Position numbers and translations under genes: made by a program. Shown piece after piece: positions 1-7,913 of a DNA stretch of 29,733 nucleotides. Location: assembly GCA_002417825.1 (NCBI GenBank), contig DICX01000015.1:6356-36088 (forward strand), read 5' to 3'. The stretch's first letter is position 1, and each line of letters opens with the position of its first letter. The notes under the pieces were generated by a model that was not told where the DNA came from, searched no databases, and saw only the letters and a program-made list of their open reading frames with translations. The stretch is from Lactobacillus sp. UBA5815 (GTDB lineage Bacteria; Bacillota; Bacilli; Lactobacillales; Lactobacillaceae).

Positions 1-590
1 GATTTTATTTTCAAATATCTTAACGTTTCACGATCCCATGTCATGGTTTTCGTGTTGAAAAGGCCACTTGCATTTGCAATCGCGTTATCCACCACATATT
101 CACCGGTCAATCGAGATAATAGGAAAGATTTCAATCCCCAAATTCGATAAGGTGCGGTGAACAAATCCGGTTTCACGTGCTGCAGCCAAGTCAATTTGAC
201 TAACGGCGTCATGGGATGGAGGGGTACACCACTTTCTTGGCTAAGACTTGCCAATCTTTGTGATACTTCAGGCGATAAAATAGCGCCTGCTCTCGTATCC
301 GCCCAAGTGATGAACTTAGTTAAAAATCGCCCTTCATCATCAGTGAGTGCCAAACTATGCATCGCAGTCGATAAACCGATTGCCTCGATCTTTTCGTCGA
401 GCTGCTGCTGAAGATCAGATAGCGTCTGCTTGACGATCTGCCAAATTTCATTTGGATCCGATTCTGCCTGTCCCATCTCATTCGTGATCAACTCACAGCA
501 CGTTTTTGAAATGGCAATCTGCTTACCCTCATGATCAAAAGCGACTGCTTTGATGTTACTCGTTCCAACGTCTAATCCTACGACAACCAT
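1..590 (-). CDS. gntK: gluconokinase-like FGGY carbohydrate kinase, N-terminal part (cut by window edge)
   Basis: An open frame starts with ATG at 590 and runs without a stop to the left edge (196 codons visible of about 500 expected). The N-terminus has the FGGY phosphate-binding pattern GLDVGTSNIKAVAFD, followed by GLSTAMHSL and ITWADTRA, which are typical of the gluconokinase/xylulokinase branch. The enzyme would phosphorylate a sugar acid or ketose with ATP in the cytoplasm. Its ATG shares one base with the TAA of the truncated uxuA gene upstream (TAATG), so the two were one operon and probably translationally coupled. That context favours a hexuronate/gluconate role feeding 2-keto-3-deoxygluconate or the pentose phosphate route. 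The symbol is an inference; xylulokinase or another FGGY member remains possible because the C-terminal half is outside the window. Confidence 0.7.
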   Translation of the reverse strand, partial: MVVVGLDVGTSNIKAVAFDHEGKQIAISKTCCELITNEMGQAESDPNEIWQIVKQTLSDLQQQLDEKIEAIGLSTAMHSLALTDDEGRFLTKFITWADTRAGAILSPEVSQRLASLSQESGVPLHPMTPLVKLTWLQHVKPDLFTAPYRIWGLKSFLLSRLTGEYVVDNAIANASGLFNTKTMTWDRETLRYLKIK

Positions 591-1180
591 TATGCTTCCT
601 TTTTATGACGTGTGATGGCTTCAATCAAGCCATACAGATATTCCTCTGCTAATGCACGGTCATACAAACCATAACCTGGCATGCTGACCTCGTTCCAGAT
701 ATTTCGGCCATGATCTGGTCTGACATATCCTTTAAACTCATTATCCACCAAGATTTTCATCAAGGCATACATATCTAGTTTCCCATCACACGACAAATGA
801 GAGGTTTCATGAAAATCATATTGGCCAGTATATTTTATGTTCCTCGCATGGACAAATGCGACTCGGTTCATTTTGACGAATCGTTCAAGAATTTTTGGAA
901 CATCATTATCTGGGCCAGAAGCTAAACTTCCAGTGCATATCGTCAAACTATTCATCGGACTATCCACCATTTCGATGATTCGTTCCAAATCTGCTTCACT
1001 TTTACAAATCCTTGGCAATCCAAAGATGTTTTGTGCCGGATCATCGGGATGAATGGCCATTTTGATCCCAAATTCTTCACAGACTGGAATGATTTTCTTC
1101 AAAAAATATCGCAAATTTTCTGCTAATCTTTCGCTAGTCATCCCTTGGTACGCTTGAAGCAGCGCTTTGATATCGGCCAA
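590..1180 (-). pseudogene. uxuA: mannonate dehydratase UxuA, 5'-truncated remnant
   Basis: The frame encodes about 196 residues matching the C-terminal part of mannonate dehydratase (normally about 350-390 residues), which converts D-mannonate to 2-keto-3-deoxygluconate. Family landmarks are visible in order: MAIHPDDP and FGLPRI, CTGSLASGPDND, FVHARNIK, then RPDHGR and PGYGLYDRAL near the end. The frame stays open to about 1217, but the extra codons do not resemble UxuA and the only nearby start is a TTG at 1180 without a clear ribosome site. The N-terminal 150 or so residues are absent, and the homology stops where an opposite-strand GntR remnant begins. The protein is therefore very unlikely to be active. 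The stop overlaps the kinase start, so the remnant may still matter as a transcribed leader of that gene. Confidence 0.85.
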
Positions 1181-1399
1181 ACAATCAACACACAGCTTGA
1201 ACGTTTTCGCTACTTACGACTTTCGATTCAAACGCTTGATTGGAAAACGATCACCGCACAACATCAGGAAATCATCGATTCTTTGAAAGTCGATGACATC
1301 CCTGCTGTACAAGAAAAGACGAAGCAGCATTTGCATTTGATGCTTCAGGAAGAAAAAATATTAGTCACGACTTTTCCAGAATATTTTGCCAAACCATAA
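1180..1399 (+). pseudogene. GntR-family (FCD domain) regulator, C-terminal remnant
   Basis: The plus-strand frame ending at TAA 1399 resembles the last helices of the FCD ligand-binding domain of GntR regulators: a helix with LERFRYLRL, then QHQEIIDSL and a terminal helix with the conserved His of KTKQHLHLML. About 70 residues remain of roughly 220-240, and the DNA-binding half is missing. Upstream in frame the codons run into the uxuA remnant on the other strand, so the open frame from 1145 is chimeric. The position next to uxuA suggests the former regulator of hexuronate catabolism (UxuR/ExuR type). This identity is an inference from context. Confidence 0.7.
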
Positions 1400-1413
1400 A
1401 ACAGCCCAAATCC

Positions 1414-1450
1414 AAAAACGATCAGCCTAATATAGACTGATCGTTTTTTT
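1414..1450. terminator. bidirectional intrinsic terminator
   Basis: Arms AAAAACGATCAG (1414-1425) and CTGATCGTTTTT (1437-1448) form a perfect 12-bp stem with an 11-base loop. There is a T run on the plus strand, and the A run on the other side gives a T run on the minus strand. It lies between the converging GntR remnant and ribH and can end transcription of both. Confidence 0.85.
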
Positions 1451-1508
1451 GTACAATTATTTCTGCATCAAAATTTTTTATCTGTGATCATCAAAAAATC
1501 ATTTTGCA

Positions 1509-1970
1509 TCATAGTTTTTCACTCAAACTCATCATCTCTAACAAAGACTGCGCTGTCGAGGAACCTTCATTCCCCGATTTGAGTCCTGAACGCTGCAGCG
1601 CTTGATCGATATCCTCGGTCGTTAAAACACCAAACGTCACAGGTATCTTACCTGTCAGATCAAGCTGCATGATCGCGCTCGTGACTTGATTGATGATCAT
1701 CGCATAATGATCCGTCTCACCTTTGATCACTGCCCCTAACGACATGATGCCATCATAATGATTGGAATCAAGAATTTTTTTAGCCGTATAGCCGAGTTCA
1801 AAAGCACCAGGCACCCAATAAACATCGATATCTTCTTTTTGAATTCCAAATTGCATCAACGTCGTAACGGCACCATCGACGAGATGCTGCGTCACGATCT
1901 CATTGAATCTTGAAACAACGATCGCCACTTTACCATGAACGTTTGTAAAATCACCTTGAATGATTGCCAT
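1509..1970 (-). CDS. ribH: 6,7-dimethyl-8-ribityllumazine synthase
   Basis: This is the last gene of the riboflavin operon. The 153-residue protein condenses 5-amino-6-ribitylaminouracil with 3,4-dihydroxybutanone 4-phosphate; the family forms icosahedral or pentameric assemblies. Family motifs are present: VVSRFNEIVTQHL near the N-terminus, VPGAFELGY, LGAVIKGETDHY with the catalytic His, PVTFGVLTTEDIDQAL and the QRSG loop with the conserved Arg. The usual GNKG loop reads GNEG, and the usual HFDYV reads HYAMI, so it is a divergent member. The ATG at 1970 has a good ribosome site (AAAGGAG, rc of about 1978-1984) and sits 20 bases after ribBA. Confidence 0.93.
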   Translation of the reverse strand: MAIIQGDFTNVHGKVAIVVSRFNEIVTQHLVDGAVTTLMQFGIQKEDIDVYWVPGAFELGYTAKKILDSNHYDGIMSLGAVIKGETDHYAMIINQVTSAIMQLDLTGKIPVTFGVLTTEDIDQALQRSGLKSGNEGSSTAQSLLEMMSLSEKL

Positions 1971-1990
1971 GAAATTCTCCTTTGTTTGAT

Positions 1991-3169
1991 TTATAAATTA
2001 CTAAAAGCGTGATTGAATCGATCACGTTTCGTTTCAAGATATTTTTGATCGATCTCATTAGCTGCGATTTCAAGTGGCACACGTGCAACGACGTGGATCC
2101 CATAAGTTTTCAATTGATCGATCTTATCTGGATTATTCGTCAGAAGCCGAATCTTTTGAATCCCCAAATCTTTAAGTATCTCTGCCGCAACGTCATATTT
2201 TCGCTCATCTGGACGGAAGCCCAACATCAAATTGGCATCATAAGTGTCATGTCCTTCATCTTGCAGCGCATACGCACGCAACTTGTTCGTCAAACCGATT
2301 CCGCGGCCTTCTTGATTGAGATAAAGAATCACGCCAGAACCGTTTTCTTCGATCATTTTCATCGACGTATGCAGTTGATGGCCACAATCGCAACGCATCG
2401 ATCCAAAAACATCACCTGTGAGGCATCTTGAATGGATCCGTGTCAACACGGGTTGAGAAATATCGATCTCACCTTTTTTGATGACGATGTTGCCGTTGCC
2501 ATACGACTTGATCTGAAAAGAACCATAATCAGTTGGTAAATTTACGAATTCTGAGCAACTACTCGCCTGACTTTTACAATATTCTTGAAGATCTGCAATC
2601 GTGAAATACGGCATATGATGTTCTTTGGCGATCTGTTTGAGTTCTGGGCGTCGTGCCATATGACCGTCAGCTTTTAAAACTTCACAGATATAAGCGACTT
2701 CAGGTTCACCGGCAAGTCGCGCCAAAGTGACAGAAGCTTCAGTATGACCATTTCTTTCAAGAACGCCGCCATCTTTGGCAACAAGTGGAAAACAATGCCC
2801 CGGCTTAAAAAAATCTTCCGGCTTAGACGTTGGATCTGCAATCGCTTTGATCGTTGCAGCACGATCATAGGCAGAAATCCCAGTCGTCGTGGTCTTGTAA
2901 TCAACGCTTACAGTAAAGGCAGTGCCATATGGATCCGTATTGTCTTGCCACATTTGTGGCAGCTTGAGTCTTTTGGCGACTTGACTGCCGATACTCGTGC
3001 AAAGCAATCCACGAGCATATTTAGTCATGAAATTGATGTTCTCAGGAGTGACTTTAGCTCCTAAACCGATCATATCCCCCTCTGCTTCACGATCTTCATC
3101 ATCTGCGACAAGGACTAACCCACCATTTTTCAACCATTCAAGGGCATTTTGAATCTTTTTGATATCCAT
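1991..3169 (-). CDS. ribBA: bifunctional 3,4-dihydroxy-2-butanone 4-phosphate synthase / GTP cyclohydrolase II
   Basis: The 392-residue protein opens both branches of riboflavin synthesis. Residues 1 to about 205 are DHBP synthase, with the metal-binding DREAEGD at 26-32 and ERNGHTEA at 138-145. The rest is GTP cyclohydrolase II, with zinc ligands Cys249, Cys260 and Cys262 in HSRCLTGD and RCDCG, followed by NQEGRGIGL. The ATG at 3169 is preferred to the in-frame ATG at 3184: a GGAG lies nine bases before it, and it begins one base after the ribE stop (TAAAATG). The longer start would add only five residues that overlap ribE. Both active sites appear complete. Confidence 0.95.
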   Translation of the reverse strand: MDIKKIQNALEWLKNGGLVLVADDEDREAEGDMIGLGAKVTPENINFMTKYARGLLCTSIGSQVAKRLKLPQMWQDNTDPYGTAFTVSVDYKTTTTGISAYDRAATIKAIADPTSKPEDFFKPGHCFPLVAKDGGVLERNGHTEASVTLARLAGEPEVAYICEVLKADGHMARRPELKQIAKEHHMPYFTIADLQEYCKSQASSCSEFVNLPTDYGSFQIKSYGNGNIVIKKGEIDISQPVLTRIHSRCLTGDVFGSMRCDCGHQLHTSMKMIEENGSGVILYLNQEGRGIGLTNKLRAYALQDEGHDTYDANLMLGFRPDERKYDVAAEILKDLGIQKIRLLTNNPDKIDQLKTYGIHVVARVPLEIAANEIDQKYLETKRDRFNHAFSNL

Positions 3170-3170
3170 T

Positions 3171-3776
3171 TTAATCGACTCCATTCAATCGTTTCATGTT
3201 TGCTTCAACGTATTTTGCGATGACGTCTGTCTCAAGATTCACGTCATCGCCGATCTTCAGCTTTCCCAGATTGCTTTCCTCTTGCGTGTGCGGGATCAGC
3301 CCAACTGAAAAGGCAGCCGCTTCCGTTCTCATGATCGTCAAACTAGTTCCATTGAGCGCAACAGAACCTTGCGAAACCAACTGATTTTTAAGTCGTTCCG
3401 GACGTTCAAACCAAAGCTCGATGGCATTCTCGTTTTGTTTACGATCGATCACTTTAACCGTTTCATCGACATGGCCTAAAACGATATGACCTTCAAAACG
3501 TTTTCCAAGTGCAATCGAGCGTTCGATATTGACTTGATCGCCAACTTGAGCCTTTTTGAACGTCGTCTTATCCCATGTTTGGGGCATCATCGTGACCGTA
3601 AAGCTATCACTGGTGAACGCTTCAACTGTAAGACAGCAGCCATTGACCGCAATGGAATCCCCAACTTTAACATCAGTCAATCCTTCTGGATGCGTTTTGA
3701 CTGTCATCGTGATCACTTTGTCGTTTTTATCGATTTTGACGATATGAGCATCATTGCTCACTAAACCACTAAACAT
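3171..3776 (-). CDS. ribE: riboflavin synthase (alpha subunit)
   Basis: The 201-residue protein dismutates two ribityllumazines into riboflavin and the pyrimidine diamine. It has the expected tandem lumazine-binding domains: the first starts MFSGLV and contains VNGCCLTV; the second contains GHVDETV, LNGTSLTI and ends with NLETDVIAKYVE. The upstream in-frame start at 3809 is rejected because MFSG is the conserved N-terminus and GGGAGGATC lies just before the ATG at 3776. The start overlaps the ribD stop by eight bases (ATGTTTAG), implying translational coupling. The usual MFTGI is MFSGL, a mild variation. The gene is sometimes named ribC in other bacteria. Confidence 0.94.
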   Translation of the reverse strand: MFSGLVSNDAHIVKIDKNDKVITMTVKTHPEGLTDVKVGDSIAVNGCCLTVEAFTSDSFTVTMMPQTWDKTTFKKAQVGDQVNIERSIALGKRFEGHIVLGHVDETVKVIDRKQNENAIELWFERPERLKNQLVSQGSVALNGTSLTIMRTEAAAFSVGLIPHTQEESNLGKLKIGDDVNLETDVIAKYVEANMKRLNGVD

Positions 3777-4827
3777 AACTGATCCTCCCATAAACTCTGA
3801 TATCATCACCTAATCGTTCAATCGCAGTATCATCAAGACTGATTTCATCTTCAGGTGTGACACCATCGATTCCTTGTTTTCCCAAAAAATGAGGTGACAC
3901 ATATGTGATCATGTCGACCGCCAATTTTTCATCGAGAAAAGCACGCTGAATCGTTGGTCCGCCTTCGACGTAAACCGATTGAAGTGCTTGTTTCGCCAAT
4001 ACTTCAAGTACGTCTGAAACTTTTTCTCCTGACAGTTCAAAAGCTTTGACGTTTTCTGGAAAACGATGCGCTAACAATTCCTGACTTTGTGTGAGGAGCC
4101 ACGTTTCAACACTGCCTGCTTGCAACAATTTGAGCTGCAAATGATCGCACAGACGTCCTCGCCGATCGACGACGACTCTGATTGGCGGATAATCGCTCGC
4201 AACGCTGGTCAAAAGCGTTGGATCATCGATGATGGCCGTATCGCTACCGATCATGATCGCCTGATAGTCTGCACGTTCTTGATGTACGCGCTCATAGACA
4301 CTCTGATTGGTTACCCGGATCCGCTGATCGGCTATCCCCACTTTATGGTCAAGCGTGACAGCTTGTTTGATGGTCACCCATGGCCGATCGTTTTGATAAA
4401 AAAAGTTGTAATAAGGATTGAGTTTTGCAGCTTGATCTGCCAGAACACCTACAGTAACTTGAATACCTGCTTTTTTTAGCGTTTCGATCCCTTTGCCGGT
4501 CACCAATTTATGTGGATCGACACAAGCGATCACGACACGACGAACATGACGAGCCACGATCAATCGTGAACAAGGCGGCTGCTTTCCAAAATGATTACAA
4601 GGTTCTAAAGTGACATAGAGCGTGGAATTGAATAATTGCTCCGAGGTTAGTTTCGAAATGGCATCCCTTTCGGCATGCTGATCACCGAAATGATGATGAT
4701 AGCCAGTTGCTAATATTTGATCATCTTTGACGATGACTGCACCTACACGCGGATTCTTCCAAGTGTCGTGACGGCCCTTTTCCGCCATCTTGATCGCCAA
4801 AGCCATATACGCTTCATCTGATACCAT
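3769..4827 (-). CDS. ribD: bifunctional riboflavin deaminase/reductase
   Basis: This is the first gene of the operon, 352 residues. The N-terminal cytidine-deaminase-like domain holds the zinc site HAE (His51) with Cys77 and Cys86 in PCNHFGKQPPC; the usual HxGRTPPC is varied to HFGKQPPC. The C-terminal reductase domain, from about residue 145, has PWVTIKQAVTLD, DDPTLLT, IRVVVDRRGR and YVEGGPTIQRAFL. Together they deaminate and reduce the GTP cyclohydrolase product. The start is set at the ATG at 4827, with AAGGAGGC seven bases upstream. A longer frame to 4893 reads through the riboswitch terminator hairpin and is not credible. Expression is governed by the FMN riboswitch just upstream. Confidence 0.94.
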   Translation of the reverse strand: MVSDEAYMALAIKMAEKGRHDTWKNPRVGAVIVKDDQILATGYHHHFGDQHAERDAISKLTSEQLFNSTLYVTLEPCNHFGKQPPCSRLIVARHVRRVVIACVDPHKLVTGKGIETLKKAGIQVTVGVLADQAAKLNPYYNFFYQNDRPWVTIKQAVTLDHKVGIADQRIRVTNQSVYERVHQERADYQAIMIGSDTAIIDDPTLLTSVASDYPPIRVVVDRRGRLCDHLQLKLLQAGSVETWLLTQSQELLAHRFPENVKAFELSGEKVSDVLEVLAKQALQSVYVEGGPTIQRAFLDEKLAVDMITYVSPHFLGKQGIDGVTPEDEISLDDTAIERLGDDIRVYGRISYV

Positions 4828-4850
4828 TGATTTCGCCTCCTTATGAACAT

Positions 4851-4880
4851 AAAAAAGCCTCGAGATTTCTCTCGAGGCTT
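4851..4880 (-). terminator. riboswitch expression-platform terminator ahead of ribD
   Basis: On the minus strand the leader has AAGCCTCGAGAG, a short AAAT loop, then CTCGAGGCTT followed by T residues, a strong intrinsic terminator. It lies between the FMN aptamer and the ribD ribosome site, the normal place for transcription attenuation when FMN is plentiful. Confidence 0.88.
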
Positions 4881-4930
4881 GAATCAACATCAAAGTTTAA
4901 TCGCTTTATACACCAAAAGTACACAAAACG

Positions 4931-5052
4931 ATCGCTTCTTCTTCCATCTAGACTTTAACTATCGGTACTCATTACTGAGAATTCCACCACGCAATAGCGT
5001 GGGTTGCGGACTTGACCGCCGGTCGGGAATTTCACCCTGCCTCGAAGAGCAT
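4931..5052 (-). ncRNA. FMN riboswitch (RFN element)
   Basis: Read on the minus strand, the conserved RFN blocks follow in order: GAGGCAGGGTGAAATTCCC, GACCGGCGGTCAAGTCCGC, AACCCACGC with its partner GCGTGGTGGAATTC, a variable stem TCAGTAATGAGTACCGA, then AGTTAAAGTCTAGATGG and AAGAAG closing against CTCTTC. These are the sequence and order of the classic FMN aptamer. It should sense FMN and attenuate the rib operon through the downstream terminator at 4851-4880. The edges are approximate to a few bases. Confidence 0.95.
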
Positions 5053-5068
5053 TATTCAATTCACCATC

Positions 5069-5097
5069 ATCTTAAATAACTATTGGAAAATAGTCAA
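5069..5097 (-). promoter_or_regulatory. sigma-A-type promoter of the rib operon, with overlapping cre-like box
   Basis: On the minus strand TTGACT (5097-5092) and TAAGAT (5074-5069) are separated by exactly 17 bases. They place the start of transcription near 5062, just before the aptamer. A partly matching cre-like word, TGAAAGCGCTTGAC (5106-5093), overlaps the -35 box; its left half fits the CcpA consensus well and its right half poorly. Confidence 0.75.
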
Positions 5098-5165
5098 GCG
5101 CTTTCAGTCATTTAAATTCAGCAAAACGTCAATAGCAGCTGTGTTGCTACCGCTGTTTTAATAGT

Positions 5166-6914
5166 CTATCCGTTATCTCTTAAGAGTTTGCGAGCAGCTT
5201 CGCTTCCAGCAATCCGCCCAGAATTCACAGCAAATCCCATCGTGTTTCCCGGCAGCGTGAAATTATAACTGTCGGCATAGATCGTATTGGCATCAGATCC
5301 TGCACTATAAAGACCTGGGATCGTTTGGCCGTCATCATTTTGTACTTCACAATTTTCATTGATCTTCACACCACCAACCGTGCCATATGCACCACTATAA
5401 AACTTGCCGACCAAGTAACCACCTTCTCCAGTGATTGGATGCAGGTCTTGATGTGATTTATAAAATTCCTCATCATACCCCTTTGCACAATAGGAATTGT
5501 AACGTGTGATGACGCTTTGCAATTTAGGCAGCGAGATTTTCAATTTTTCACTCAATTCGGGCAACGTTTCTGCAGTCACGATCCCCTCATAGTGATTTTC
5601 TTCTGCCTTGGCGATGTCTGGATCCAGATGTTTGAACCCTTCCGCTGAATGAACTAGGTCGACGATATCTGGACCAGCGTCTTGATACTGTTTTAAAATC
5701 TTGCGATCCATGATGCAATAGGCATAATGTCCAGGTTGCAAATTGATCGCATTACCCGTGAACGTCGTGTTCCCCATCATTTCTTCATTCATGAAGCGAT
5801 CGCCATTCTGATTGATCAACAAATTAGGTTGCCGCAGGACACCGTCCGCTGTCATATAAGTCAGGTTATGCGGCAGCAGGTAGATCATCTCAACCGTATC
5901 GCCGTATTCTTTAGCACCTGACTGCCACATCATCTTTAGTCCATCACCTTTGATGCCTGGTACGTTGAAAGTGAAAAAGTCATGATTCAAATGGTACCCT
6001 TGTCTTGATTCGAGCATCTTTTCATTAGACCCATAACCACCCGTCGCGACGACGACCGCAGGTGAAGTCACGGTGTAGCGTACAGATGCTGATTCTGCGA
6101 TGACGCCGCTGACTTTGCCATCTTTCATCAAGATCTTTTTGACAGGTGTTTCCAAGTAAAATTCAACACCCAATTCTTTAGCATGTTCCGTCATCTTTTT
6201 CATCATCGCTGAAGCACATCCCGGACCGATCTTGCCGCTTTCGTTTTTCACGATATGCCAAGTTGCTTCTGATTCTTTAAAGTAACGAAAGGCACCAACG
6301 AATTGGATTCCCATATCCTTAAGCCAAGCAATCGTATCCGCTGATTTTCGAAAGTATCTTGCGACCAATCTGGAATCGACGCGATAATGTGTGTACGTCA
6401 GTTGATTAGCTAAAGCATCTTGAACAGAGATGCCATTGAAGTTTTGTCTTTGTTCTGGTGTGTCGATACCCAAAGGTCCCATACCCATGTTCGCGGTACC
6501 GCCTGTGATCGCCTGTTTTTCAAAAACGACGACTTTGAGCCCCTTTTCGCTAGCAGAAATCGCAGCTGCCAACCCTGCAGGTCCTGCCGCGATGACTGTC
6601 AGATCTGCTTGGATCGTTTTATCTTCCAAGTCAGACGATGACTTTTCGCCACTTGCAGCATCCAATGCTTTTTGAACAGCCTCCATGATTGCGTTCGATG
6701 ATACTGTTGCACCTGACACGGCATCTACTTTTGGATCTTGTTTTGCGATGATTGCTGCAGTCACGACTGGATTTGCTTTTTCCTGATATTCTCCTGGATC
6801 CCGCAAAACTTCGATTTTCGTGATACGATCATCGCTTAAGGTGGTTTCTACTTCGACTGGTCCATGCAGCCCTTGGGCACTCGTTTGATAAACACCATTT
6901 TGATATTTCGTCAT
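5166..6914 (-). CDS. fumarate reductase-like flavoprotein with N-terminal FMN-binding domain
   Basis: The 582-residue protein has an FMN_bind domain (about residues 1-85) ending in DAVSGATVSS, where Thr70 matches the ApbE-type flavinylation site, and then an FAD_binding_2 oxidoreductase domain beginning DLTVIAAGPAGLAAAI (from about 104) and closing with GTVGGVKI and AGSDANTIYADSYN. This architecture occurs in fumarate, urocanate and related enoate reductases. The substrate cannot be read from sequence. There is no signal peptide or lipobox, so it should act in the cytoplasm. The FAD-binding turn reads AAGPAG where most relatives have GAGxAG. The ATG at 6914 follows GGGAGG by ten bases. It is divergent from an AraC-type regulator that probably controls it. 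Confidence 0.85.
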   Translation of the reverse strand: MTKYQNGVYQTSAQGLHGPVEVETTLSDDRITKIEVLRDPGEYQEKANPVVTAAIIAKQDPKVDAVSGATVSSNAIMEAVQKALDAASGEKSSSDLEDKTIQADLTVIAAGPAGLAAAISASEKGLKVVVFEKQAITGGTANMGMGPLGIDTPEQRQNFNGISVQDALANQLTYTHYRVDSRLVARYFRKSADTIAWLKDMGIQFVGAFRYFKESEATWHIVKNESGKIGPGCASAMMKKMTEHAKELGVEFYLETPVKKILMKDGKVSGVIAESASVRYTVTSPAVVVATGGYGSNEKMLESRQGYHLNHDFFTFNVPGIKGDGLKMMWQSGAKEYGDTVEMIYLLPHNLTYMTADGVLRQPNLLINQNGDRFMNEEMMGNTTFTGNAINLQPGHYAYCIMDRKILKQYQDAGPDIVDLVHSAEGFKHLDPDIAKAEENHYEGIVTAETLPELSEKLKISLPKLQSVITRYNSYCAKGYDEEFYKSHQDLHPITGEGGYLVGKFYSGAYGTVGGVKINENCEVQNDDGQTIPGLYSAGSDANTIYADSYNFTLPGNTMGFAVNSGRIAGSEAARKLLRDNG

Positions 6915-6937
6915 ATGCTTTTAGCCTCCCGATTAAT

Positions 6938-6951
6938 TGAATTCGCTTTCA
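6938..6951. promoter_or_regulatory. candidate cre (CcpA) site
   Basis: TGAATTCGCTTTCA lies between the divergent flavoprotein and AraC genes, about 24 bases before the flavoprotein start. Most positions fit the CcpA consensus TGWNANCGNTNWCA when either strand is considered, with one clear mismatch. This suggests carbon catabolite control, but it is a short-motif call. Confidence 0.4.
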
Positions 6952-6965
6952 TTTTACTAGTAAAA
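6952..6965. promoter_or_regulatory. palindrome in the divergent intergenic region (possible operator)
   Basis: TTTTACTAGTAAAA is a perfect 14-base palindrome midway between the flavoprotein and AraC genes, next to the cre-like box. It could be a regulator site or just AT-rich chance symmetry. Confidence 0.35.
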
Positions 6966-7010
6966 AATGGTATATTTAAGTGAAAAAGTTATCTTTTAAT
7001 TTGGAAAAAA

Positions 7011-7898
7011 GTGACATTTATGGCTTCTCAGCAATCGATTCAAAAATTACACGCATCCGATCAGCTAACGCTCCCATCTTTCGATCAACATGATCGAGCA
7101 CGATTGCCCTATCATCTGGAGATCGTTGAAATCCTATCGGCTTGTCAGATCACCTATCATGACAATCCTGTTATCTTAGCGCCCTATGATCTCTTGATCG
7201 GCCGCAATTTGCCAGCATTTGAATTCAAAGCGATCGCATCCCAGATTTTGATCATACATTTCGTCTTAGACTTTGACGATTTACAGGTCATCACTGAAGC
7301 AACGATTGCAAACAATGGCTTAATCCATGATCTTTTCGCTCAAAAGGATCCACAGAAAAAATTCGTTCACTATAAACATCTAGAAAACAAAGTTTGTGAT
7401 GCTTATTTGCGGGCCATCATCGGCCTCGGTTCTGAGACCAAGAGTTCGTATGTCGATTTTGAATTGTCATCGACTGTTGCCCTGCTTTTTGATGAGTTAT
7501 CACGACATTATCAACGCCGTGTCTCTTTGATCTCCTCTTATTTTCCAAGCACGGAAATCCACTATGCCAATGCTTATACGCGTGCCGGTGTGATCTTGAA
7601 TTACTTAAACGAAAACGTTGCTCATGCCACCTTGGTCAAAACGGCACAGCATTTCGGCTATGATCCCAAATATTTCTCTCGTCTCTGCAAAAAATTATTC
7701 AATAAAAATTTTTTGACTTTGCGGCAAACGATTCGGCTTGGTATTGCCGAAAACCTGTTGAGTCTCACCAATAAATCGATTTCCGAGATCGGGCATATCA
7801 TCGGTTACACCGATAGTGGCAATTTTTATCACTTATTTCATCGCACGACTGGTATGACACCATATCAATATCGGCTAAAACATCGACAGACCAGATAA
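7011..7898 (+). CDS. AraC-family transcriptional regulator
   Basis: The 295-residue protein has an N-terminal cupin-like sensing region (about 15-150) and a C-terminal double helix-turn-helix of the AraC/XylS type: the first around ATLVKTAQHFGYDPKYFSRLCKKLF, the second in SISEIGHIIGY followed by GNFYHLFHRTTGMTPYQYR, the family signature. It is transcribed away from the flavoprotein gene across a 96-base gap containing a palindrome and a cre-like box, so it probably controls that gene. The start is uncertain: GTG at 7011 has GGAAAA six bases upstream, while ATG at 7020 lacks a well-spaced ribosome site. The ligand is unknown. Confidence 0.88.
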   Translation: MTFMASQQSIQKLHASDQLTLPSFDQHDRARLPYHLEIVEILSACQITYHDNPVILAPYDLLIGRNLPAFEFKAIASQILIIHFVLDFDDLQVITEATIANNGLIHDLFAQKDPQKKFVHYKHLENKVCDAYLRAIIGLGSETKSSYVDFELSSTVALLFDELSRHYQRRVSLISSYFPSTEIHYANAYTRAGVILNYLNENVAHATLVKTAQHFGYDPKYFSRLCKKLFNKNFLTLRQTIRLGIAENLLSLTNKSISEIGHIIGYTDSGNFYHLFHRTTGMTPYQYRLKHRQTR

Positions 7899-7913
7899 AT
7901 TCAAGGAGAAAAA

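Noticed and set aside
2009..2431. 140-residue plus-strand frame antisense to ribBA
   Set aside because: Composition follows the antisense of a strong gene; no ribosome site or family features.
4828..4893. Longer RibD N-terminus
   Set aside because: It would translate the riboswitch terminator; the ATG at 4827 has the ribosome site.
5100..5165. Possible terminator after the flavoprotein gene
   Set aside because: Only imperfect GCAGC/GCTGC-like pairing and no T run; not convincing.
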